Assembly (NCBI RefSeq): GCF_002250115.1
Contig: NZ_CP019985.1
Location: 4,340,001-4,404,000, forward strand
Direction: 5' to 3'
Length of the DNA stretch: 64,000 bases
DNA from: Shouchella clausii
Lineage (GTDB): Bacteria > Bacillota > Bacilli > Bacillales > Bacillaceae_D
Part shown: piece after piece, positions 16,752 to 25,845 of the stretch
Layout: each line of letters begins with the position of its first letter
Position numbering within the stretch: the first letter of the stretch is position 1
Notes under the pieces: generated by a model
Seen by the model: only the letters and a program-made list of their open reading frames with translations
What the model was told of the DNA's origin: nothing
The model's database searches: none
Translations under genes and position numbers: made by a program

Positions 16752-17880
16752 TTTCCTTCGTGTATGCCACCTTTCCAGTCTTAACGGTTATATACGGGGT
16801 AAGCACTTGATGATAGCTCAGTTGTTCACCTTCTGAATCAATAAGTGTAGACATCCCTTCTTCTTTAAGGCCGAATATCGTCACATCTGCTATGGTCCCA
16901 AGGCGAAATGTTCCTTGCTCTGTTAAGTGAAGCGTGTCGGCTGCTCTTTTTGTTACAGCTGCAACCACATCTGTCAATCGGTACCCTAGTGCAAGAAGCT
17001 TGGTCATCGTCACCATCAGGCTGCCTACTGGAGTTGCATAGTTGTTTTTATAAATATCTGTGCTTATCGTAAATGGAAGATCATAGTTGTCCTTAAATCG
17101 TTTCATTGTTTTATAGCTAAAGCTCGAAGTGCCATGCCCCACATCGAAGCGGACGCCTCTTTCAATCGCACTTCTTGCTTCCGGAATCATGTCTCCTGAC
17201 TCAGTTAAAATTCCATGCTTCTTTCCATGAAAAGCATGCGTGACAATATCCCCCTGTTTAAGAAGGGGAAAAATCTCCTGTAAAGGCGGCGGTGGATTCC
17301 CGATATGGACCATAATTGGCTTGCCAAGCCGGTCTGCCAACTGTCTGGCATGGACTAATGGCTTGATTCCACTGTTTTTCACAACAGAACCGCTCATACG
17401 CGCTTTTATGCCTACAAGGCTCTGCTCTTGTTGGAAAATTTCGTTTGCTTCTTTTAGCGTCATTAACTCATCTAATTTGGCAAGCTCAGATAGGCCATTA
17501 CATAAGCCCTTTCGTGACAGGTTTAAAAAGGCCAATATTTCTGTCTTGCTTTTCTCGATCACGGTTTCCTTAAAAAGTGGATAGTTCTCATACCCCGCAC
17601 TGCCAGCATCCACGATTGTTGTGACTCCCTGATCGATCCCTACTAAATCGGGCTCAATGCCCAGCTCGGTATAATCTTCAAACACATGGGCATGCAAGTC
17701 GATAAAACCTGGTGCAACATAATGATTGGTTGCATCGATATACTGAACCTCTCCACCTGCCTGTATCACATCTTCTACTGCAGTAAAAACACCATTGACG
17801 ATGCCAATCTCTTTTTTGCTAATCGTTAAAGTTTCCGGGTCAATCACGAAGCCGTTCTGGATAATAATGCCTTGAATCAT
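16714..17880 (-). CDS. Amidohydrolase/deacetylase-family metallohydrolase
   Basis: An amidohydrolase-superfamily enzyme of 388 residues. The metal-binding HxH is in APGFIDLHAHVFED; later ligands are the lysine of VGIKARMSG, His in IMVHIGNPPP, His in VTHAFHG, and Asp in FDVGHGTSSFS. C-terminal beta-sandwich strands close the fold (GTFRLGTIADVTIFG). Relatives are annotated as deacetylases or dihydroorotase-like enzymes. In this operon it probably removes an N-acyl group from an aminated sugar acid before the ammonia-lyase step. It starts 4 bp after the regulator gene. Confidence 0.85.
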   Translation of the reverse strand: MIQGIIIQNGFVIDPETLTISKKEIGIVNGVFTAVEDVIQAGGEVQYIDATNHYVAPGFIDLHAHVFEDYTELGIEPDLVGIDQGVTTIVDAGSAGYENYPLFKETVIEKSKTEILAFLNLSRKGLCNGLSELAKLDELMTLKEANEIFQQEQSLVGIKARMSGSVVKNSGIKPLVHARQLADRLGKPIMVHIGNPPPPLQEIFPLLKQGDIVTHAFHGKKHGILTESGDMIPEARSAIERGVRFDVGHGTSSFSYKTMKRFKDNYDLPFTISTDIYKNNYATPVGSLMVTMTKLLALGYRLTDVVAAVTKRAADTLHLTEQGTFRLGTIADVTIFGLKEEGMSTLIDSEGEQLSYHQVLTPYITVKTGKVAYTKENGRESARIIPQE

Positions 17881-17884
17881 ATAA

Positions 17885-19732
17885 TCACTTCCATTTTTTC
17901 AAGTACTGTAAAAGAGTAATAACCTCAGCTTCATGAACATGTAAATCTTTATCCTGTAAAATTTGCTGCACGCTATGGAACATTTCCTCGTCGCTGTCTA
18001 GCATTTGATTATTTGCATAGAGGTACTGGTCATATTGCTTATCAAAGTAATAGCGGTGAACCATTAAAAAGACGTGCATCATAAACGCATTTTTCCATCG
18101 TTCTTCTGATTTAATTGGAAAGGCTTCCAATAATGCGTGAGCAGCTTCAAAGCCTTTTAAAATAATTTCCTGGCTGAGGTTCTCACTATCTTCACTGATC
18201 GTAAACTCATTGTTCTCCAACAGCTCGTTCGTCTGCTCGTCGTCTGAACCGATCATCGCTCGTACTTGTTTGCGAATTTCTTCGATATCTCTTTTTGCAG
18301 GCAGCGGCTCGACAACGACAACAGGAACGGCGGCTTCAACAGGAAAAACGCTGATAATCAAATCCACCTCTTCAGCCTGACAAATCTCTTCCACTTCAAG
18401 CAAGGAACAATAACAGACAATATCGACGGCAGGAATTTCTTTTTCTACCCGATTTTTGATTAACCGGGCAACCCCTCTTCCTGTTGAACATACATATAAA
18501 ACCTTTACTTTCTTTTTCGGTTTAAATGTATTTTCATAAGAAACGAGGAAGTGCAAAACAATAAAAGAGATAAAAGAATCTTGGGCTACCAATGTGTGTT
18601 GTTTCACATACTTGCGGCAAGCTTCCTTGACACTTTGGAAAAGAGACGCATGGTTTCTTTTCACTTCGTCCTCCATTGGGTTCATTTCATTTAAATAAAA
18701 TGAGCCATTTTGAAGCCTCAGTGACAAATGAGAAAGCAGATTGCTATAAAGTTTAGGATCCTTTTTATAGTTGATTCCTTCTTGCTCGCCTACATACTCG
18801 ATCATCTTCTCGGTAATGTCGACGATGTCCATTTGTCCAGATGCTTTTTCTATATTTCCTGATACATACGCGTATTCTTCCTCGAGCAACGGCAACTGCA
18901 TATCAGTGTAGACTTTCTCCATAACGGTCACCAGAAACAAGGAGAGATCATCTTGATCATGAGAACGCTCCAACATCCGATAGCTATGAATCGTACGCCC
19001 CATCGTTAATCTTTTCACCGAAAACGTGAGCCGCAGTAGGAATCTCAACAAATCAGAGAGCCGCAACAAAGACGCCAAGGATGGCGAATAGAACGCGCTC
19101 ATATGACTTTCAGCCATTTCATAAATAGGTTTTAATGGCTCTTCCAATATCGTGCCAATCTCAATTTGCCGCTCTTTTTTCGTAATTCGAGTCGTTAGCT
19201 TATAGATTTGATAATCATCTAAGCTGTTGTAAATAATATGCTCAAGCATCAGCCGCAGCTGAAGTTCATTGCCATGAAGGCGATACCCTGTTCTTTGCTT
19301 TCGCTCCAACTCAATATTCCATGATTTTAAAAACTCGTCTACATGGTTCAAATCGCTTAAAATTGTGTTTCTGCTGACTGCTAGCATCTCCGATAACTGA
19401 GCAGCGGTTTTATACTCATTCGTCCATAATAGGGACAGAATAATCCTTCTGACACGCATCGTTTGATCTGGGTAAATTTGCGATCGTTTGAATTGTGCCA
19501 AAATCCGTCTTAATTCAGCGCGCTCCCGATCACTGCATTGAAGCCAAATCCCCTTGCTTGTCTGGGAATTCACCGTTCTCCCCTGCAACTTAAACCATTT
19601 GCGAACATTTTCAAGGTCATACTTAATCGCTCTTGTGCTCACCCCAAACTCGATTGACAAATCTTTGATTCTAATCGGAGCTTTCGTATTCAACAGCTTA
19701 TTTGTTAAATAAAATTCCCTTGCGCTTAGCAT
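17885..19732 (-). CDS. PRD-containing transcriptional activator (BglG/MtlR-like) with EIIB domain
   Basis: A modular 615-residue regulator. HTH_11 lies at about residues 5-60, a second Mga-like HTH at about 93-150 (TAAQLSEMLAVSRNTILSDL), PRD1 at about 190-295, and PRD2 at about 300-405 with His335 (LLSHL) and His394 (VLHFL). An EIIB-like domain contains the phosphorylatable Cys415 in YVCSTGRGVA. The last 95 residues look like a third helical, PRD-like unit rather than EIIA. It heads the ten-gene operon and is the obvious pathway activator, controlled by PTS phosphorylation. Confidence 0.87.
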   Translation of the reverse strand: MLSAREFYLTNKLLNTKAPIRIKDLSIEFGVSTRAIKYDLENVRKWFKLQGRTVNSQTSKGIWLQCSDRERAELRRILAQFKRSQIYPDQTMRVRRIILSLLWTNEYKTAAQLSEMLAVSRNTILSDLNHVDEFLKSWNIELERKQRTGYRLHGNELQLRLMLEHIIYNSLDDYQIYKLTTRITKKERQIEIGTILEEPLKPIYEMAESHMSAFYSPSLASLLRLSDLLRFLLRLTFSVKRLTMGRTIHSYRMLERSHDQDDLSLFLVTVMEKVYTDMQLPLLEEEYAYVSGNIEKASGQMDIVDITEKMIEYVGEQEGINYKKDPKLYSNLLSHLSLRLQNGSFYLNEMNPMEDEVKRNHASLFQSVKEACRKYVKQHTLVAQDSFISFIVLHFLVSYENTFKPKKKVKVLYVCSTGRGVARLIKNRVEKEIPAVDIVCYCSLLEVEEICQAEEVDLIISVFPVEAAVPVVVVEPLPAKRDIEEIRKQVRAMIGSDDEQTNELLENNEFTISEDSENLSQEIILKGFEAAHALLEAFPIKSEERWKNAFMMHVFLMVHRYYFDKQYDQYLYANNQMLDSDEEMFHSVQQILQDKDLHVHEAEVITLLQYLKKWK

Positions 19733-19886
19733 GATTTCACCACTCTACTAGTAGTCGTGATTCATAATCGATTATAGATCAATTATAAGTACATTTACCT
19801 ATAACGGACAGACAAAATTACTTCCCCATCCTTAGTGAAATCCCTTGAATATTGGAGCAATTGTAAAACATGGCCGACTAAGACAA
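19733..19886 (-). promoter_or_regulatory. Leader and promoter region of the ten-gene operon
   Basis: On the minus strand this AT-rich stretch holds two TATAAT hexamers (19769-19774 and 19780-19785, approximate) and short dyads around ATCGAT, but no convincing -35 element at 17 bp. That is compatible with a promoter needing the PRD activator. The binding site of the activator cannot be assigned by eye. Confidence 0.35.
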
Positions 19887-19887
19887 A

Positions 19888-19922
19888 ATGGGAGCAGCGA
19901 TCAACTTGATCTCTGCTCCCAT
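19888..19922 (-). terminator. Terminator of the GH106-like gene
   Basis: A strong stem ATGGGAGCAG-GATC/GATC-CTGCTCCCAT with a short loop. On the minus strand it is followed by TTTTGTCTT, 50 bp after the glycosidase stop. A T-rich tail on the plus side means it could work in both directions. Confidence 0.75.
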
Positions 19923-19972
19923 TCTAGTTTTAACGTTTTTATACCGGCAACCGAACTGCTCGCGCTCTTGCC

Positions 19973-22471
19973 TTAATCGGATCGATCCTTTCTTTCCATT
20001 CCATCTACCCTGAAACCATACAGCCTTATAGGCCCCACCAGTCCAGACAGCAACGATTTCCTGTCGTAACGGTTAGCCAAGCTGTTCGTAACGGATACAT
20101 GCAAAACATTTGTGCCTGGCCGCAAGTACTGGCCAATTTCGAACACGTAAGGCTTCCAGAATTGAACGCCAGCTTCTTTTCCGTTCACTGACAATCGCGC
20201 GATTTCGTACACGTCGCCTAAATCTAGTCGCCATAAAGGAATTTGGGACGGCTCTTCGATCTCGAATGTAGTCTCGTAAACAACCGTTCCCGAGAAATTT
20301 GACAAGCCTTCCCAGTTCGTCCATGTAGATAGCCCGGCTAATTCCCCCTTCCACGGCCCCCCGATCACGCGCCAGCCTTGAGATAAATCTAATATTGCCT
20401 TTTGTTTTCTTACAGGCTGCTTTCTGCCCTGTTGCTGAGGCCGACTCGGATCTACGGCAATGATTAAGCATTCTCTCCGCTCTACGGATATAGGTATGGC
20501 TAGATAATCCGCCGCCTGTTCACCGATTGCGGCGTCACACGCTCCTGTCCAAGGACGCCAGTATTCGATAAGCCCACCTAGATCCATACGCAACTTTCCT
20601 TGAAATGCTGTTTCCCCTTCGTTCACGATGACATAAAATAACCGACCCTGCTTTTTGATTCGACTGATCCGTATAGTGGAAGCAGCAGGCTTTATTTCAT
20701 AATCGCTCCCGATCATTCCAGTTAGCAACGCCGGAACCTCCGTTTCTTGTCCCACCTGCCATTGTCCAATGTCTGGAGAGTTAACACCCTTTGCAGTGAG
20801 CTCGATTATGCAGCCTCCTTCCTCAACAAACTTCTTGAGGCGTTGCCAACTAGAACGGGCCAGCTGATAGCCACGCTCGATCAATATCGCCTCATAGCAA
20901 TACCCGGCAATTTGAATCGTTCCATTGCTAATTTCGCAGCAATCGTTCAACAATTGTTCTTCTAAGTAGTTAAATTCGATTTGAGACTCGTACAGCGGCT
21001 TAACGATACGCCACGGCAAGAAAGAATCGCCGACAAGAACAGCCACTTTGGCACTGTTTAAGGAATCAGTCATTAGCCAGGACAGCCGCTTCATATAGCG
21101 GGAGAACTTGGCGTATTCCGGCCACCAACCATTATTCGGTCCGACATCTGGCGGCCTCTCGTTTCTCCGTTCCCCTCGAATGGAATAATAAAAAGCATGG
21201 GGGATAATGAGATTGACACCGCGAACGAACAACCAATCCAAGTACCACTTCATGTCGTCGGCACTAAGGGACCAGCCGCCTTCAACGCCGCAAACGCCGA
21301 AACATTCGTTTGCATTCCGCCGTTTATTGCGGTGGCGAGCCGAATCAGACGAGCATTTGCCCATTGTGCTATGAACGCCTGTCAACGCTTTGTTCTCCTC
21401 AGGGGCGATATAACGCCACACGATGTCTTGACCAGGAATATGAAAATGAGAAAGCAGTCCAATATCGTCGCTTCCAGCAGGATGTCCAGTCAGCCCAATG
21501 CCATGCTCCTCGCACCAATCGGCTAACGGCTTGTAATAAGTCTGGTTTAAACGGCGTCGAATCGCTCCAGCAAAACGGTTACGAATGGCACCGGTCTCTT
21601 CCCCAGCATCCAACCAAAGGGCCGGCAAATCCCGCTCGTCGCCACCATCTGCCACATAGTCACTTAAAAACGATCTCGTCCATGGCTTTAAGCCAGGTAC
21701 ATGCCCTCGGCCAAGCAAATCCGGTTCGTCCGTGAACATGGCGATAATCGTTGTACCGAAATAGTCGCTAAACTTTTCGTAATAGCGTTCATGCGTGAAT
21801 CTCATAAACGATTGCACTGCATCTCGGTTCAACAAATCTGCGGCCAATGGCGCATCAGGCTCTCCGTCGTCCTGTCCAGGATGAACACCGCGTATCGTCC
21901 CCCGTGATGGCGTATCGACAAAGACCAACACCGACCAGTCGCCTTGTTTCGGTGGAGCAAATTCAACTACACTGCCCTCACAAAAAAGAACGACTGCACT
22001 GTCCGCCTCGATCTGGCTCTCCGACAGCTTACGAACGGCTTGGATAGAAACGAGCGATTCACCTTGCTGCAAGGAAATGGGAAGCCGCACAAATTGATTT
22101 TGACACGGGTACTCCCTAAGCTCCAACCCCCTGCTAGCATAGGCGCCATTTTCTTTAACGACCATCCCACAGGCGGAACCAGAAGGGTACATGCCCTCAT
22201 CGTACAAAATGACTTTCATGCCCAACTTCTCGGCTTCCGATAAGGCGACCTCAATCATCTCCATAAAGGGATCCGACAAATATGGCATTTCCCGAGGCAA
22301 GCCCATCCGCGGATGAAGAACGAAACCGCTAACCTCCTTCGCATGGAAATCTTGAATTTGCTGAACGATCTCACCCCTTGACAGCTTGTCGTTCCAAAAC
22401 CAAAACGGGATCGGCGTGAATTCATCTGCTGGCCGCAAAAACTGCTGTTTTAGGTTTTCAAATGCATGCAT
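19973..22471 (-). CDS. Large glycoside hydrolase, GH106-like (alpha-L-rhamnosidase-type)
   Basis: About 832 residues with the GH106-type opening: PIPFWFWNDKLSRGEIVQQI, then GFVLHPRMGLP, then KVILYDEGMYPSG. Later come TDEPDLLGRGH and the C-terminal jelly-roll GTVVYETTFEIEEP and WRLDLGDVYEIARLSVNGKE, a carbohydrate-binding beta-sandwich. No signal peptide, so the substrate must be imported as an oligosaccharide. ATG 22471 follows AGGTG; an in-frame GTG two codons upstream is an alternative. Downstream of the GH42 gene on the same strand. Substrate assignment to rhamnosides is tentative. Confidence 0.75.
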   Translation of the reverse strand: MHAFENLKQQFLRPADEFTPIPFWFWNDKLSRGEIVQQIQDFHAKEVSGFVLHPRMGLPREMPYLSDPFMEMIEVALSEAEKLGMKVILYDEGMYPSGSACGMVVKENGAYASRGLELREYPCQNQFVRLPISLQQGESLVSIQAVRKLSESQIEADSAVVLFCEGSVVEFAPPKQGDWSVLVFVDTPSRGTIRGVHPGQDDGEPDAPLAADLLNRDAVQSFMRFTHERYYEKFSDYFGTTIIAMFTDEPDLLGRGHVPGLKPWTRSFLSDYVADGGDERDLPALWLDAGEETGAIRNRFAGAIRRRLNQTYYKPLADWCEEHGIGLTGHPAGSDDIGLLSHFHIPGQDIVWRYIAPEENKALTGVHSTMGKCSSDSARHRNKRRNANECFGVCGVEGGWSLSADDMKWYLDWLFVRGVNLIIPHAFYYSIRGERRNERPPDVGPNNGWWPEYAKFSRYMKRLSWLMTDSLNSAKVAVLVGDSFLPWRIVKPLYESQIEFNYLEEQLLNDCCEISNGTIQIAGYCYEAILIERGYQLARSSWQRLKKFVEEGGCIIELTAKGVNSPDIGQWQVGQETEVPALLTGMIGSDYEIKPAASTIRISRIKKQGRLFYVIVNEGETAFQGKLRMDLGGLIEYWRPWTGACDAAIGEQAADYLAIPISVERRECLIIAVDPSRPQQQGRKQPVRKQKAILDLSQGWRVIGGPWKGELAGLSTWTNWEGLSNFSGTVVYETTFEIEEPSQIPLWRLDLGDVYEIARLSVNGKEAGVQFWKPYVFEIGQYLRPGTNVLHVSVTNSLANRYDRKSLLSGLVGPIRLYGFRVDGMERKDRSD

Positions 22472-22528
22472 CTTCACCTAACCCCTTTCGCGTTACCGCT
22501 TCGGCTAGAGTACGCCCTAGAATAAACA

Positions 22529-22556
22529 AATGCTCGCATACCTCGTCGTTTGCGCA
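22529..22556. repeat. Dispersed intergenic element, partial copy
   Basis: The stretch GCTCGCATACCTCGTCGTTT here matches, with one change, GCTCGCATACTTCGTCGTTT at 55438-55457 after the ygaE terminator. Both are intergenic and non-coding. The rest of 22478-22737 has only a short GGCCAA/TTGGCC hairpin at about 22657-22678 and no gene. Confidence 0.5.
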
Positions 22557-22737
22557 CGGCCATCCTGCCATGTGTTTTCTATTACTCTCAGTAATTTAAC
22601 AATCTCTCAAAGAAGCTACTAATACACACCTACTTCGCCATTATGCATTCATACGGATGGCCAACAATGATATTGGCCACCCTTGATGTGCTCGATTTGT
22701 TTGTTTCATGTTCATTCAACGCAAATGAACCATCCGT

Positions 22738-24807
22738 TCATACCCCTAGAAACGATTGATTCTGTTTAATAATCCATACATCACGGCCTGCAAGCTCCTC
22801 TTGTTCGCCACCGAGCGTGCGGCCGCTCAGCAGCTCAACGCCAGCACGTTCGCCAAGCTTGATGTTGACAGGGTTCTCGTTATGATTGAGTACGAAAAGA
22901 TACGATTGATCGTCCTTTGAACGAAGCGTCGTTTCCACTCCTACCGGCATCTCGTTAATGAGAGGGTGAATGCCAATGGAAGAGCATAGCTGAGACAACC
23001 AATCTTGCAGGAACGACGTTTCCGGGCTAGTCGCCACATACCAGGCTTGGCCTGCCCCAAATTTGTTCACAGTCAGAACCGGCATGCCCCTGTAAAAATC
23101 GTCGCCGTACACCGCTTTGACCTCGGCTCCTTCTGAATGGATCAAGTCGCAAAGAATGCCGCACTCGTATTCCGATTTTAATCCAGAAGCTGGCTCTGAG
23201 ACGACAATCCGGTTACGTTGACTCGGAAGCAAGGCGTCAATTTCCTCCGCCCATATGCCAAGCAGTTTCCGAAGTTCGCCAGGATACCCGCCTGTTTTAA
23301 CAAGATCATTCTCGTCGACGATGCCACTGAAGAAGGTTGTGATAAGTGAGCCGCCGCCATGTACATATTTTTCTAGCTTGTCAGCTATACCTGCTTTCAC
23401 CATATACATCACTGGGGCAATGACAAGATCATACTTACTCAAATCGGCATCCACGCCGACAACGTCCACCGAGATGCCTAAACGGTAAAGGGCATCATAA
23501 TATTTATGCACTTCGTCCACGTAGCGAAGATCAATCGACGGGCCGCTGGACATTTCGACCGCCCACCAGTTCTCCCAATCAAACAGCAATGCGACTTTCG
23601 CCTGAACGTTAGCATCTAGAAGCGTATCGCCAAGCTTGCCAAGTTCCTGCCCGAGCGCGGCACATTCTCGAAAAACACGGGTATGCTCATGGCCGACATG
23701 CTCAATTACGGCACCATGATATTTTTCGCAAGCGCCGATTGACCGGCGAAGCTGGAAAAACAGAATCGTATCGGCGCCCCGCGCCGCTGCTTGGTAACTC
23801 CATAGCCTCATGACACCAGGACGTTTAAGCGAGTTGTACGGCTGCCAATTTTGCTGGCTCGGCGTCTGTTCCATCAGCATGAACGGCTGTCCGTGCTTCA
23901 AACCGCGCATCAAGTCGTGCATCATCCCCGTGTAACTGTGAGGCGTATCGAACCGTGGGTAATTGTCCCATGATACGACATCCATATGCTTTGCCCATTT
24001 ATGGTAGTCCAGTTTTTTAAAGGCGCCCATCAGATTCGTCGTGACAGGAATGGACGGCGTATGCTTTTTGACTGTTTCGTATTCCAGCTTGTAACATTCG
24101 AGCAAACTGTCGGAATGGAAGCGCATATAGTCGAGGGAGATTCCTTGGAAATTCGTCTCCGTCCGCCCGTTCGCACCTGTCCACTCCTCGCTCAGTCCGC
24201 TAGGCAAAACGATGTCTTCCCAACTATGGAACGTGTGCCCCCAAAATCCGGTATTCCAGGCTCGATTCACTTCATCAAGGGAACCGTAACGCGCCTTCGC
24301 CCATTCCCGGAAAGCGGTTTCACAATTATCGCAGTAACAATTGCCTGCCCCGCCATACTCGTTGTTAATATGCCAAATAAGCAAAGCCGGATGATCTTTA
24401 TAACGCTCGGCAAGCTTTTCCGCCATGCGAACTGCATACTTACGGTAAGTCGGGCTGTTCGGACAGGAATTATGACGTCCGCCAAACTTTCGTTTGCGCC
24501 CGTAAAAGTCAACTTGGAGCACATCAGGGTACTTGCGCGCCATCCAAGCTGGATGGGCGGCCGTACTCGTCGCAAGGCAGACGCCAATCCCGTCTTCATG
24601 GAGCTTATCCATCATCGTATCAAGCCAGCCGAAGTCGTATGTATTCTCGTCCGGTTGGTTTTTTGCCCAAGCGAACACATTGAGCGTCACCACGTCGATC
24701 CCCGCCAGTTTGAACATGCGTAAATCTTCATCCCAGATCGATGGTTCCCATTGGTCTGGATTGTAATCACCGCCGTACCAAATCTTCGGTTTTTTCGCAT
24801 TAATCAT
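22738..24807 (-). CDS. Beta-galactosidase, GH42
   Basis: A 689-residue GH42 enzyme. The acid/base Glu150 is in HINNEYGG, followed by the zinc-binding cysteine cluster CYCDNC (157-162, with Cys115 upstream); the nucleophile Glu is in LMEQTPSQQNW. A trimerisation domain (FDWENWWAVEMSSGP) and a C-terminal beta domain follow. ATG 24807 is preferred because GAGGTGTGG lies upstream; the frame continues upstream without a better start. No secretion signal. Divergent from the AraC-type gene, which probably controls it. Natural substrate likely a galacto-oligosaccharide; not provable here. Confidence 0.92.
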   Translation of the reverse strand: MINAKKPKIWYGGDYNPDQWEPSIWDEDLRMFKLAGIDVVTLNVFAWAKNQPDENTYDFGWLDTMMDKLHEDGIGVCLATSTAAHPAWMARKYPDVLQVDFYGRKRKFGGRHNSCPNSPTYRKYAVRMAEKLAERYKDHPALLIWHINNEYGGAGNCYCDNCETAFREWAKARYGSLDEVNRAWNTGFWGHTFHSWEDIVLPSGLSEEWTGANGRTETNFQGISLDYMRFHSDSLLECYKLEYETVKKHTPSIPVTTNLMGAFKKLDYHKWAKHMDVVSWDNYPRFDTPHSYTGMMHDLMRGLKHGQPFMLMEQTPSQQNWQPYNSLKRPGVMRLWSYQAAARGADTILFFQLRRSIGACEKYHGAVIEHVGHEHTRVFRECAALGQELGKLGDTLLDANVQAKVALLFDWENWWAVEMSSGPSIDLRYVDEVHKYYDALYRLGISVDVVGVDADLSKYDLVIAPVMYMVKAGIADKLEKYVHGGGSLITTFFSGIVDENDLVKTGGYPGELRKLLGIWAEEIDALLPSQRNRIVVSEPASGLKSEYECGILCDLIHSEGAEVKAVYGDDFYRGMPVLTVNKFGAGQAWYVATSPETSFLQDWLSQLCSSIGIHPLINEMPVGVETTLRSKDDQSYLFVLNHNENPVNIKLGERAGVELLSGRTLGGEQEELAGRDVWIIKQNQSFLGV

Positions 24808-24927
24808 CTTGCCACACCTCGCCATATATGATAAAACTGCATTTAATAGTTTAATCATATGTGTTGTAATCGCTAGATCCAATATAAAATTGATGTACAT
24901 GGATATAAGAATATGGAGGTATGTAAG

Positions 24928-25779
24928 ATGCGTCGAGCCGTCCCTGCCACCCCATCGGAGCTGTTGCCCTTGCAGCTAGAGACAATCGGCATTCAATATG
25001 ACCAAGAACCGATGACAAGGCCACACGGGTACCCGTGTTACCATTGGCTTCAAACGCTGGCAGGAGAAGGCGAACTGTCGATGAACGGGCGCACCTGGAA
25101 CATGCCAGAACGATCAGGCATTCTCCTCGCGCCAGGCACCCCCCACCACTACAAGCCAAGAAGCGACAGTTGGCAAACCGGTTACATCACGTTTCACGGG
25201 AGCACGGCTGGGAACATTGTCCAATCACTTGGCTGGAGCATCATTGAACACTTTCAGTGGGGGGCTGGCCACGATCCAATCACCCACCAAATGAAAAGTT
25301 TGCTTGCCTTTGCCGAATCTGGCGGCGATCCGTCGGGATGGCGCTACTCCGCGGACTTATACCGCTTCCTGACATTGCTTCGAACAGAAGCCCGCACCGA
25401 TAAACGGCCGCCTATCTCCAAACAGCTAGATCGAGTCCAAGACTTGCTTCACTGGCTCGAACAAGAATACGCCAATCCAGAAATCGGATTGGCGGAAATG
25501 GCGGCCCAGCTCGGCATCGGGAAACGGCAGCTGAACGAACGCTTTCGCGATCTATTCGGCCAGACGGCATACGCTTATTTGATCCAATTAAGGCTCCGCA
25601 AAGCAAAAGAATGGCTTCCTTCCCGTCCTGACTGGACCGTACGCCGGATCGGAGAAGCGGTCGGCTTTCGCGATGCGAGCCACTTCGTCGCCACGTTCCG
25701 GCAGAAAGAAGGGATGACGCCAGAGACGTACCGGAAACTGTATGCCGCAAAGCCGGGGAAAAATAGGGAGGTGGAGTAG
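24928..25779 (+). CDS. AraC-family regulator of the glycosidase locus
   Basis: A 283-residue AraC/XylS-type protein. An N-terminal cupin-like sugar-binding domain (GEGELSMNGRTWNMPERSGI, then APGTPHHYKP) is followed by two C-terminal HTH motifs (LAEMAAQLGIGKRQLNERFR and RIGEAVGFRDASHFVATFRQ). ATG 24928 has GGAGGT 7 bp upstream. It is transcribed divergently from the GH42 gene, so the 120-bp gap holds both promoters. Probable activator of GH42 and the GH106-like gene. Confidence 0.88.
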   Translation: MRRAVPATPSELLPLQLETIGIQYDQEPMTRPHGYPCYHWLQTLAGEGELSMNGRTWNMPERSGILLAPGTPHHYKPRSDSWQTGYITFHGSTAGNIVQSLGWSIIEHFQWGAGHDPITHQMKSLLAFAESGGDPSGWRYSADLYRFLTLLRTEARTDKRPPISKQLDRVQDLLHWLEQEYANPEIGLAEMAAQLGIGKRQLNERFRDLFGQTAYAYLIQLRLRKAKEWLPSRPDWTVRRIGEAVGFRDASHFVATFRQKEGMTPETYRKLYAAKPGKNREVE

Positions 25780-25780
25780 T

Positions 25781-25791
25781 GGGGGGGGGGG
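25781..25791 (+). repeat. Homopolymer of 11 G
   Basis: Eleven consecutive G residues begin 2 bp after the AraC gene stop. Such tracts slip during replication. Here it is outside the coding sequence, so it would change only the 3' UTR or the junction to the convergent helicase gene. Confidence 0.9.
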
Positions 25792-25845
25792 CTGCCAGGC
25801 GAGTGATATTGTTTTTTTCCACAGTAATTAAAACAACCAATTTAT

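Noticed and set aside
23986-24723. A 245-codon frame antisense to the GH42 gene
   Set aside because: The opposite strand encodes a conserved enzyme with all catalytic residues; the antisense frame is a by-product of codon bias.
19973-25779. Prophage or integrative element at the glycosidase locus
   Set aside because: No integrase, terminase, attachment repeats or other phage genes are present.
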